64,000 nt of DNA, taken from positions 1,426,001 through 1,490,000 of the forward strand of contig CAUWAG010000004.1 of assembly GCA_963556695.1 (NCBI GenBank), written 5' to 3'. The notes under the pieces are model-generated. The model did not search any database and was not told where the DNA came from. It worked only from the letters and a program-made list of their open reading frames with translations. This DNA is from Anthostomella pinea. Lineage: Eukaryota; Ascomycota; Sordariomycetes; Xylariales; Xylariaceae. Both the position numbers and the translations under genes were made by a program. Shown here piece by piece: positions 54,366 to 64,000 of this stretch (the first letter of the stretch is position 1; every line of letters begins with the position of its first letter).

Positions 54366-57309
54366 ATGCACGCTGCCAGCGCCCTCTCCACCCTCGCTTT
54401 CGCCCTTCTCGGCACACAGCACACGGCCTCGGCCTGGCTTCTCCAAATCTGGGCCTCGCAGCCAAACTGTGCCCCCAAGGGCGGCGCGGCCGACTAACGG
54501 CGGGGGCCCCCAAGTGGGACAGCCCCCCAAGTGGGACACTTTTCACACCCAACATCACAATGTTCACTTATACACATCTTTATCGGCAATGAAGCCCTAG
54601 ATACCGTAAGTACGGCATTAGAATTTTCTTTTCTTGGTGTTTCTTCCAAGGTAGATTTTATTAGGTCTGCTGCTGCGGGATGGCCCGTGGAGTGGGGCGG
54701 AAGTTAGCACTTCCGGGCCTAATCTGAGGGGTAATAGGACCCGTGCCCCCTATTACGTCCCATCCAACAGAAGTCTTGTTGTTCTTTTTTTTCTTTTTTT
54801 CTGTAAGCAATATCAGCTTTAGTACGATGAAATGCCTCCTTCATACACTGAAAAAGACCATGCAGAGGCAATAGCCGCTGTAAAGGATGGCCTATCTCTC
54901 CGCAAGGCCTATCATCGCTGGGGAATACCCAAATCGACTCTCTCTTCAAGGTAGACGGCACCACGATGCGCCCAACTGCCACAGTACAAAAAGGGCATTC
55001 TTATGCTCAGAAGTTAAGCCCTCCTCAAGAAAAGAAGGTGGTTTCATGGATTCTGTATCAAGAAAAGGCCGGCCATACGCCAACTCATGGCAACGTCAAG
55101 TTCATCATTTGCCAGATCCTAAAATCTAAAGGAAAATCAGATTACTTAGGGAGCCATTACATACGGAGCTTCATCCGCTGGCACCAGGAGAACAAGACCA
55201 AGATGGGCCGAAAGCTTGATCACAAGCATATCAACGCTGCCACGCCTGAGAACGTGAATGCGTTCCACGATCTCTATAAGGAGTTCGCCTTCATCAAACC
55301 CGAGAACCGGGCAGATGTCGATAAGTACGGCATTATGCAGGGCCGGCAGTACGTGAATTATCCATTCCAAGTGGTTTTCGGACGACTAACCGGGAAATTA
55401 TAGGTCTGATGGCCTTGTAATAGGCAGTTCTGGCTCAAAAGGGGCCAATGTCAAGTCTAATGACAACCGCACGTGGACTACAGTGATAGAATCGATCACC
55501 GCCACTAGAAAGAAGCTCTGGCTGCTCGTTATCTTCAAGGCGAAGTCGATACAGACACAGTGGTTTAAAGAACAGCTTGTTAAGGAGCATCCTGCGATGG
55601 CAGAGTGGTTTATAATGTACTCTGCTAACGGCTGGTCCTCGAACGAGATTGTGCTGTAATGGCTTGAAAAGGTATTTCTTTTCTTATTGAATAGTGTTAG
55701 CTACATGCTAATTAAGTCCTAGATCTATCTACCTTATACAGCTCCTGAGGATCCCGACGATTTTCGCCTCTTAATACTAGATGGCCATGGCAGCCACTGC
55801 TCAGACGAGTTTATGTATCTCTGCTACATAAATAATAAGTATATGTGCTTTTTTCCTGTCCATACGGTAGGTTATTTGATTAATTAGTAGTTATTCCGCT
55901 AACAGAGGTAGTCTCATATCTTCCAGCTGCTGGATTTGACCGTTTTCTCTGTAGTGAAGGCCGCCTATCGCCGCCTCATCAACCAGCTCGGTCAGCTCAA
56001 CGATTCGGCCCCTATTGGCAAGATTAAGTTCCTCAGTTGCCTAGCAAAAGCTCGCGATGAAGTCACGCCAGTTATCGTGCATTCGGAATAGCGTGCTGCT
56101 GGCCTTTGGCCTGTGAATCGGCGGAAAACGCTGGCAAACGCTGGCAAGCGAGCATGTAGTGAAGGCAGGGGAGATACAAGCAGCAACAGCAGCAATAATG
56201 GACCCAGAAACCACTCCTAAAGCACTAGAAGCCCCTAAATCAGGGCAGGACATAGCCCTGATGCTATCAACAGTGGCTGAGACCCCTAAACAGCGAGCAG
56301 GAGTCCGCTTGGTTGCAAAGGCGTACGATGAGATGGTGGTTGAGATAGCCCTTCTGAAGCAGCAGATGGAGGCAAAAGACGACGAAATCGAACGTCTACA
56401 GCCAAAGAAGCGCCATAAGGCCCCTCAGGAAGAGCCTAATCAACGGCTTTGGAAGGTTGGGGATGTTATTGCTGAGAAAATCGAGCATACGGAGGCCGCA
56501 CGAGCTGCTATTGAGCAACGGGCAGAGAGACGACGAGTTTTGTGTGAATTACAGAACTTGCATACTGACGAATCAGAGAGATCACTCTCTGAAGACTCCC
56601 TCTCCTCTGGATCGTTAGATTCAGAAGAATTAGACGAAGGGGTGGTTGTCAACAATGGGAACGAGGAAGGGTCTGATGAGCCGGATGATGAAGCCGACGA
56701 GCCCATTGTGGTGCGATCTTCGCGCCGCGCAATCCAACAGCCCGCATGGTACCGGGCGAACAATTAATATTGCTGAAGACTTCAAGAAATGGCGGTTCTA
56801 ATGCATTTATTATATAATTTATAACTTCAATTCGGATGGAGTTGTCAGTGCGTGCAAGTGTGGCCTTTTGGTGTGAAAAGTGTCCCACTTGGGGGCCCCC
56901 GCCGTTACGAGGCGGGCGGGCTGGCCCACCAATCCAACAAGTGCATGTCGGTGTTTCTAGGGCTCAATGCCAGTAAGCAGCTCCCTCCACCTCCCTCCCC
57001 CAGAGTCTCATGTTACCCAACCCCCTTGCACCCCCTCCCAACTCCCGCCGACTTACAACTGTCCGAAGGGGAGCATGTGCTGACACTCCGGCCGCCGCTG
57101 CAGTGCTGGTCACCGACTGGGACGACGGCTGCACCGTCACGATCTACCCGGGCGACTCGTTCACCTGCGAGGGCGACCCGCTGTTCCAGAAGTCCAAGAA
57201 GGAGGCTAAGGACGACGGCTTGCTGTCTGATGATGGGTCGTACATGTGCAGGACGGGGTTCCCCGGTGGGTTCGGGCCGTACTACGCCTCGTACATCTGT
57301 AAGAAGTAG
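54366..57309 (+). pseudogene. small secreted cysteine-rich protein gene, interrupted by a transposon
   Basis: The 5' part, from ATG 54,366 to the TA at 54495-54496, encodes a signal peptide (MHAASALSTLAFALLGTQHT, then ASA) and the start of the mature protein. The 3' part resumes at 56,908, runs to a donor at 56,973 (gtaagc) and continues after the acceptor at 57,103 as exon 57104-57309, ending in a lysine doublet and TAG. With the 2,409-bp transposon and one TA copy taken out, the segments add up to 402 nt (134 codons) with phases intact. The two halves together contain six cysteines, and the length (133 aa) suits a small secreted protein or candidate effector. As it stands the gene stops at a TAA formed at the insertion point. 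Function is not recognised. Confidence 0.85.
54497..56905 (+). mobile_element. pogo/Fot1-type DNA transposon inside secreted-protein gene
   Basis: A 2,409-bp element flanked by TA at 54495-54496 and 56906-56907. Its terminal inverted repeats begin ACGGCGGGGGCCCCC and continue caagtgggaca...cttttcacacc. The left end has an extra 17-bp copy of the caagtgggac part that is absent on the right. The transposase remains are on the plus strand: MPPSYTEKDHAEAIAAVKDG at 54,828 starts an N-terminal helix-turn-helix and is broken by a frameshift near 54,953. The CENP-B-like and DDE parts (55,000-56,090, with LILDGHGSH) are broken by stops and an intron-like gap. The 3' frame 56159-56767 is a coiled-coil, acidic tail. 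The element is not autonomous now. Its family differs from the element at 22,424. Confidence 0.9.
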
Positions 57310-58239
57310 GCTGGGGTTATTATGTCGTGTTGCATGCATAAAAAACAGAAAAGAGAAAACAAGTTCCGTGGTGGGATGGTTGGTTGATTGTATTGTATAT
57401 GTGTACCTTCGAGATTTTGACTTACAGTGCTCTTTGGAGTCATGATGTTGGTTGGAGAGGGAGATATATGGTTCAATCGAGTTTATCGCAAAACGGTCGT
57501 TATGGTAGCGCTTGGTTTCACTCTTGCAACATGACAAGCGAATCGCGACTCAAGCTGGTCAGACAGCTGGAAGAAGTGGATTTGAAGCCAAGTAGATGCT
57601 TCGCTGTGTTCACAAACATCGTCGTGTGGGTTTAACAGTTCACGACACGCAGGCCATCCCATACTAACACGCCCAACTTAGGGGTGCGATACCTAGTTCG
57701 ACCCGCAGAACGTCATGTGATTGCTACCTACATACGTTCAATGATAATTCTTGGAGGAGACGCTGAATTCATGATGATACTCAAACCTTTCCCAAAAGCC
57801 TCAGACTCCCACGCTATCTTGCTTGTTACTAAAAGTGCTCTGAGCTTCAACTCCAGAGCTCGAGCTCCACAGCAAACCTGGCTCTAAATACTCTTCATTT
57901 GCTTTATGCTAGCCTTCTCATGTAAACCGTGGGCGCCATTCATCTGCCCAGTTCCAGGACGCCCGGCCTGCTGATATGTCTCCACTGGCCCTTCTCATCG
58001 TCCTCATACACGGCCTTTTCCGTGGCCCATGATACTCAGACTGTCCCTTATCAGCAACTCGTCGTAGGCCGTCGCGAACAGCGTGGTGTTAGATGGCGCG
58101 CAAGCCACCGTGGCGTTCAGGGATGTGGCAGCGCACCAATCAAGGCTAATAGGGCATCTCTGGGCCACTTAGCCCACAGCAGGATTTTCACCAGATACAA
58201 CAACGTACACGCAATACACCAGAATACACGTTCTCACCC
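57310..58239. other. intergenic region, no callable gene
   Basis: About 930 bp after the interrupted secreted-protein gene. Frames are short and unsupported. Confidence 0.45.
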
Positions 58240-59156
58240 ATCTGAATGACCCTACGCACTGCTTGACACGTGCCCGGGACGTTAACCTGAATCACGAACG
58301 GGCTGTACCAGTGGGTCTCGGGCCCGTGAAAGATCACAACCACCACGCGGGTACCGAGGTCCCTCGCAAGGTTCGTGCCGATGGTGACGCCACCCCACAC
58401 CATGGCGCCGTAAGCCAGGCCGATAGCCGATGGTAAAGGGCGCGCTGCCGGCCGGCACGAACGGGTTCGCGGCATGAAGCATCGCCCAGAATGACGATGC
58501 CGATGAAGCCGTCGACGAAAGAACTCGGCTATGAAGACGTGGCCCGGGTTGTTCGTCTGGTCCGGGTTCAGGTTCGGGAAGGAGCACAGCACATTGCGCC
58601 GCAACGAAGCGCGCGTTCATGGACGAGATTTCGTGCCGGTACATGCCTTTCATCAAGCAGCCGGCCACTAAGGCGCCGCAGATCTGGCTGAGGATGTACA
58701 GAGGCACCTTGCACCAGGGAAGCCCTGCGCGAAGGCGAAGTCGAGGGTGATGGTCGGGTTGGAGTGCCCGCCAGAGTCCGGCGCGCAGGGTGGCGAAGGC
58801 GATTCCCATGGCGTAGGCTCAGCCGATCTGGAATAGGCTGCCGAAGAAGGGGCCGTCGGCCTGGGTCGTGAAGATGGCCGTTGTTCCGATGCCGGGGAAC
58901 CTGTAGAAGAAGACGTCGGTGGCTTCGGCCATGACCTCCCGTAACCAGCGGAGCCCGGTGCTCGAAGTCGAGCTTGCGCTGCGAGGCGGGCTTGCCGGCT
59001 ATCACGTGCCGGGGACGTATCGTTGGACTGCCTCGTTGCCCAGGTGGTGCCCAGTTCCACTACACATTGTGCGTCTCGTGTCGGGGTCTCGAGGGCCATT
59101 TGACTCACGGTCGTACGGCCGTGGGATTGGAGATGTTTAATATGTTCGTGAGACAT
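58240..59156 (-). pseudogene. aquaglyceroporin (MIP family) pseudogene
   Basis: MIP-family segments can be read on the minus strand, spread over different frames. They are a first helix region (REVMAEATDVFFYRFPGIGT), a first NPA-like loop (SGGHSNPTITLDFAF), KVPLYILSQICGALVAG, and a region with TIGLAYGAMVWGGVT and a second NPA-like loop, NLARDLGTRV. A TGA at 58819-58821 sits where the helix expects Trp, and at least three frame changes occur (for example around 58,790, 58,720 and 58,590). A functional channel would need all of it in one frame. Upstream ATGs near 59,156 begin a possible cytosolic N terminus. The indels argue for ordinary decay rather than RIP alone. Confidence 0.8.
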
Positions 59157-62100
59157 GGTGGCGGTGTTCATATCCTGCAAGGCGATTGCCAATGCTGTAG
59201 CCTTTGCCAGTGCCAGTCTTGCAGTCCGGGACCGAAACTGAAGAGGCTGTAACCGAAAAGAACGAAATATGGGATGAAAGCTAGATCCTATAAACTGGTG
59301 TAATCATTTACTTATCGAATATGCACCTGTATATACCTGAGCATCTTTGCCGATGAGGGCAGCCCTCGAATCTCGACCACTCTGCCGCGTCGTGGTCACA
59401 TCGTTGATATCATCGCGCTTGGAGTCTCTTCCCCATGGCCCTGCTAGCTAGAAATGGAACGCAAATCGAAAGCAGCCATCAGGATGTCCGGAGTATGGGG
59501 TAATTCCGCGGCATCTGATGACAAAGGAGTTGGCATGCGGGTGGGCGACAAAATTGTTTGCATAATTGCCTGGCACAAGAAGTATCCCAATGGCACTTGA
59601 CTGTAATCATCATATCGCTGCCCGTTCCACTGCAGATTATTCAGTCCTCCAACTGGGTGGTGCTATGGGCTGAGCCGTAGACGAAGACATCCCGTTGGAA
59701 CTGAGGGCAAGGATGTGGCTTGGATAAGCTATGGTCGCAACTTACCTATATTGTCCACAGCATATATGTCGTTGACTACCTAGGGAGGGTATACCCCGAG
59801 AGCCAATCATCGATGTTGAATGGTTGTTGAGAGACGTCCCACGAGGCACATGTGGTTCACCACATTATGCTCGGGGATATGGAACTCCATTGCAGAGCGT
59901 CGCACGAACAAAGGTGAGCGACATGGTGATTCAGACCCTGTGCTTTTGAATCTTCCAGTCCAGATAGGTTCGTGGGACCAGCGTTGCCAAAAGGTGACAT
60001 GTCGTACCAAGCAAGGTGAAACGGGGGCAAGAAGAGAAAGCTGAAATGGCAGTTTCTGCTTTGGTCAGCTTGATGAGCCCCTTGATGCAGGACGGCGGTG
60101 GTCCGCAAGGCTTGGCCAGCGCCGGGCCGGTAGTTTGGGTGTGGCGTTCGAAGTCCGACCGGAGCCTCCAAATGTATCGTCTCATCCGAGTTGGTTGGAT
60201 CTCGTAGGATAGGATAGCACAGGTGGATCTGCTGCTTTTGCAGTTGGTGATGGACCACCGAGTTTCCGTCTCAGGAGTGAGCAGTCTGTCGCAACGCCAG
60301 CTCGAAATGCCGATATCTGATCAACATCCCAGCGTATGTGACGGAAGAGGCGTTAGGTAATTGAAGCTCTCAATAGCTAGTCCATCCTCGGATTTCGAGA
60401 TGGCCACTGCAATGTGATGATGGAGAACATGCACTGTTACGGTTATCCTGATTGCTCCCTGCTAGGGTGAGCGTCTCCATGGTGTACCTAGACGTCGGAA
60501 TTGGGTTGTCGCAGATCCTCAGCCAGGCAATGGCTAGATAGCGGAATGAAGACGCAGAAAGCAGGATGGCTAATAAGTTGAGACGAGCAAGATTTCGGGA
60601 AACCCGAAAGGTGATGGCTCGAAGGAGCAGCTAGGTGCACCTTGCTCAATGCTAATAAGGAGACCAGCTCGAGCCTCCAGCTGAAATGAGGGCTCAGGGG
60701 CTGCGCGGTGAGTTGAAGCTAAAAAGCGTTGCTGGAGCCTGGAGATTATGATAAGTGGTCGATTGATTAAAATGACCGTCCATCGGAACTGGAAACTTGA
60801 GATCGGTCGAAACACCCGAAATAGATATTAGATAACAGCTGCTGCATGAAGAAGACGATGTCACGATGGGACCAGGGAAACATCGGCAAACACTTTTGGT
60901 GAAATTGGTGGAAGGGGGTCCCGCACTGTTGAGGACACGGGCCACCATCGCTCGGAGAACTGTGTCAGGTTCGAGATAGACTGATAGACAAACAAACAAC
61001 AACCATTTGATTGGAGAGAATAACCATCCTCTAGTACACAATCTTACACAGACATAGGGATGCTGGATGCTGGATTTTGGTTTTTGGTTTTTGGTTTGGC
61101 AACGGCATGGCATGTTCAGTTGTCACACATGCTTCCGCATCAAACTGTCGGAAATGCTGCATGTACACCCCTTTTTCTGGTTTGTAGAGAAGCTGCGCTG
61201 TGAGGCTGCTGGGAGTCATTGTTCCAATTGCTTGCTTCCAAGAATGTCTGGTCGTCATATCTTGGGCATCGTCTCGTCTGTTGTCGGTATACAGTACCTT
61301 ACCTTTACCATCGGCTCTTGGAGGCGTGCATCTAGGTTTGCCTCGATGCAAGGGACGAAAGTAACACTAACAGGGCCTTTGCCGACGCTTTCGTTAAGGT
61401 TCAACGGGTATTGTATATAGTAGGTGCTAGCAGGAAGTACATGTACATGTACCTGTACCAGCCTGCATTCAATTGAATGTTGAACTGCTGTTCTCGGGGT
61501 GTTGTGGCTCCAACCTCCAAGGATGGTTCCATTGGCAGAGGACATGGAATTTGGGACCTGCGGGGCCGGGGCTGCCTTCGCCACGAATTACAGAAATACA
61601 GGCCAATACGAGCCAGTACAGGCCTGTAGGACCCTGTGGCGGTGACTCGCGTACGCTACGGGGTTGCCCTCCTTGGGCCATTCATAGCCCGGGAAAGCCG
61701 ACCCGCAGTGGAGCTCTGCTCTGCACAGTGGCACTGGACCGGCTGGGCCTGCTGGGCCTGCTAGACCAGTAGACCTGCTAGCCTGCTGCCGGGCCTGCTG
61801 CCAGATCACCCCCCGACCGCCTCCCCGAATTTCCTCCCTTTCGCCTTTGGCCCTTTGGATCTTCTGACCTTCAATTCAATTCATCCATCACTCCGTCCTC
61901 AAGGCTCCCGCCAACCAACCAACCGTTCCTCGAACGCCCCTTTGGCAACGGCTGGCCTCCCCAGCTGGAACACCGCGCTCTTCTCTCCGTCGACGTCCCC
62001 CGAGAGATGACCTGCCCGTGTCCGTGTCACTGAGTCCCGAGTATCTTGCATACTCCCTACTCTCCCAAGTATCAGTCGCGTCGGTCGGTCCAGCAACTCA

Positions 62101-62206
62101 GCGCCGCTCCCGCCTGTCTATCTCTCCGACTGTATTCTTCCTGGCCCTCCATCGCCCCCGTCACTTTGTCTGGTCGCTCCCGAGCCCGGCTTAGGCGTCT
62201 CTCGCA
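59157..62206. other. long intergenic region, promoter and leader of CK1
   Basis: About 3 kb without a callable gene. Small frames on both strands lack domains or splice sites. From about 61,800 the sequence is C/T-rich (ctccc and cctcc runs), typical of a fungal 5' leader, and leads into the casein kinase start at 62,207. Short repeats tggttttt at 61,077-61,097 and ctgctgggcctgctgg at 61,745-61,770 are present. Confidence 0.5.
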
Positions 62207-63758
62207 ATGGCTTCTTCCTCTTCGAACGTCGTGGGTGTCCACTACCGAGTCGGCAAGAAGATCGGCGAAGGGTCATTCGGTGTCATTTTCGAAGGCACCA
62301 ACTTGCTGAACAACCAGCAAGTAGCCATCAAATTCGTAAGCTCTCCGTGTCATCCCTCCCACATTCGCTTCGGTGCCAGAACACATCATCCATGCCTCGA
62401 GCTCGGGTCTTTTTATTAATTCCGACGTCTGCACAGGAACCTAGGAAGAGCGATGCACCACAACTACGAGACGAGTACCGTACATACAAGATTCTTGTCG
62501 GCTGCCGTAAGTACTACCAAGCTTCACAGTCTTGTGGACCCGACACTAATCAACGTTGTATCTATAGCTGGTATCCCTAATGTCTACTACTTCGGCCAGG
62601 AGGGTCTTCACAACATCCTTGTCATAGATCTACTCGGACCGTCGTTGGAAGATCTCTTTGACCACTGCAATCGAAGATTCTCTATCAAGACGGTGGTAAT
62701 GGTAGCGAAGCAGATGGTGGGTCCGAGCCAGCGTATTACATGCCTTGTTGGTCACTAACCCAATCCAGCTTTCCCGCGTACAAACCATTCACGAGAAGAA
62801 CCTCATCTACCGGGACATCAAACCCGACAACTTCCTCATCGGCCGCCCAGGAACCAAGGCCGCCAATGTGATCCATGTTGTTGACTTTGGCATGGCTAAG
62901 CAGTATCGAGATCCCAAAACGAAGCAGCATATTCCATACCGAGAGAGGAAATCCCTGTCAGGAACAGCTCGTTACATGAGTATCAACACCCACCTTGGCC
63001 GTGAGCAATCTCGCCGAGATGATCTCGAGGCCCTGGGTCATGTCTTCATGTACTTCCTCCGTGGTGGTCTTCCGTGGCAGGGTCTGAAAGCTGCAACGAA
63101 CAAACAGAAATACGAGAAGATTGGCGAGAAGAAGCAGACGACCCCAATCAAGGAGCTTTGCCTTGGGTTCCCTGACGAATTCAACAAATACCTGACCTAC
63201 GTCAGGAACCTGGGCTTCGAGGACACCCCCGACTACGACTACCTTCGTGAGCTATTTACACAGGCGCTGAAGAACCATGGGGAGGTAGAGGACGGCGAGT
63301 ACGATTGGATGAAGATCAGCAAGGAATCGGCCAAGGGTTGGGACAAGGGCGGAGCAGCGTATCACAACCCAAATGCCAGGCCGAATGCGTCAAACGTGGA
63401 ACTACTACACCAATCCCGTGGCAACAGCAGCAAGCCGAACAACATCACTCAAGAACGTTTAAACGCCGCGCAGCCCCCACCTCCGTCTCCAGCCAAGGGG
63501 ATGGACAAGCGCGTACGGCAAAACGCGCCCGGCGCCTTGACGGCGCAGCGAGGTAGCGCGGTGGGGGGTCTCCGAGATATGGCTACTCCAACTGGCTCGA
63601 CTCAGGCCCAGTTCCAGAACAGCAACCAGAACTTGCCGCCGAGGATGACGCAGCAGTCGAACATGAGTCCCCAGGCGGGCTTGACTAATGGGTCAAGACC
63701 GTCCGAGCCCCAGCCTACGGGTTTCCAGAAGTTCATGAAAGTTCTTTGCTGCGGTTAG
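62207..63758 (+). CDS. ck-1b: casein kinase I, membrane-associated type (Yck/CK1-gamma-like)
   Basis: Four exons (62207-62335, 62437-62506, 62568-62716, 62769-63758) splice in phase to 445 aa. Kinase motifs are complete. The Gly-rich loop is [13 protein letters not shown] and the lysine is in QVAIKF. The catalytic loop is YRDIKPDN and the Mg-binding loop is VDFGMAKQY. The CK1-specific [14 protein letters not shown] replaces APE. The C-terminal ~150 residues are Gln/Asn/Pro-rich and end KVLCCG. These terminal cysteines resemble the lipid-modified tails of plasma-membrane CK1 (yeast Yck1/2, A. nidulans CkiA), not the nuclear Hrr25/CK1a type. It should phosphorylate Ser/Thr in proteins controlling polarity, septation, endocytosis and nutrient signalling. 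The gene symbol follows the Neurospora naming and is by recalled similarity. Confidence 0.95.
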
Positions 63759-64000
63759 TTGCAACATGATGTTCTGCAGTGATATGGTAGCTGACGAACT
63801 ACAGGTTAATGCTTTTGTTAGCATGGCATACAAGCGATTCCACATAGACTAAAAGGCGGTTGGATGGGATTCCCCACACCGTCTTGTAATGCCTTTAATA
63901 CTTCCTGGCCCATTTTGCCGGCTTGTTCCCCTCATAGAGCTTTCGACACCTGTTGCTTGTCGTCACGAATCACGGTCATCTCTTACGTTGTCGGAGTTCA
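63759..64000. other. 3' flank of CK1
   Basis: Presumed 3' untranslated region of the kinase gene, cut by the window edge. No further gene is visible. Confidence 0.5.

Noticed and set aside
54309..54567. Minus-strand frames across the start of the interrupted secreted-protein gene
   Set aside because: They span the transposon junction and have no domain; shadows of the plus-strand coding sequence.

Overview
The window reads as nuclear DNA of a filamentous ascomycete (Pezizomycotina, most likely Sordariomycetes). Genes are GC-rich and monocistronic, with introns of about 47-190 nt that follow the fungal GT...CTAAC/CTGAC...AG pattern. Typical fungal families are present: 2EXR, HET, Zn2Cys6, P450, fungal Mediator subunit 1 and CK1. 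Two sharply bounded AT-rich blocks (about 8.1-13.26 kb and 26.93-28.06 kb) look like transposon remains decayed by repeat-induced point mutation (RIP). No bacterial, plasmid or CRISPR features are seen.

Layout. 0-8 kb: a 2EXR gene (-), a tRNA-derived SINE with perfect 15-bp target duplications, a five-exon cytochrome P450 (+), a conserved ascomycete protein (-) and a 95-aa small protein (+). 8-13.3 kb: an AT-rich block holding two 202-bp LTR copies in opposite orientation, one split by a 214-bp solo LTR of another family, plus an (AAT)n microsatellite. 13.9-19.3 kb: a multi-pass membrane protein (+), a degenerate tRNA-Leu-like sequence (-), a gene with one in-frame TAA (+) and Mediator subunit Med1 (-). 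20.2-26.8 kb: a decayed Ty1/copia element (-) with a pogo/Fot1 element nested inside it. 26.9-28.1 kb: second AT-rich block. 29.7-37 kb: a large low-complexity protein with an open frame beyond its stop (-) and a six-exon Zn2Cys6 transcription factor (-). 39.5-41 kb: an AIM24-family protein with a poly-Q/Pro head (-). 42.8-46 kb: a divergent pair, a 2-oxoglutarate/Fe(II) oxygenase (-) and an amidohydrolase-2/decarboxylase-type enzyme (+). 45.8-50.6 kb: an unknown protein (-) and a HET-domain gene with an apparent frameshift (+). 51.1-52.3 kb: a secreted protein whose two domains are joined by a linker with five Lys-Arg sites (-). 54.4-57.3 kb: a small secreted Cys-rich protein gene interrupted by a 2.4-kb pogo-type transposon (+). 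58.2-59.2 kb: an aquaglyceroporin pseudogene (-). 62.2-63.8 kb: a membrane-type casein kinase I (+).

How it fits together. Housekeeping genes (Med1, CK1, AIM24) alternate with accessory, lineage-variable material: TE islands, HET, two secreted proteins, P450, oxygenase and pseudogenes. Three mutational processes are visible. RIP-type C-to-T change has decayed the long repeats, short solo LTRs and the SINE appear to have escaped it, and cut-and-paste transposons have hit genes and other transposons. The most informative item is the secreted-protein gene at 54.4-57.3 kb, whose reading frame and splice phases match exactly across the TA target site of the transposon that broke it. I see no secondary-metabolite cluster (no PKS, NRPS or terpene synthase).

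Exon boundaries were inferred by eye from splice motifs and phase. Family calls rest on recalled motifs, not database searches.
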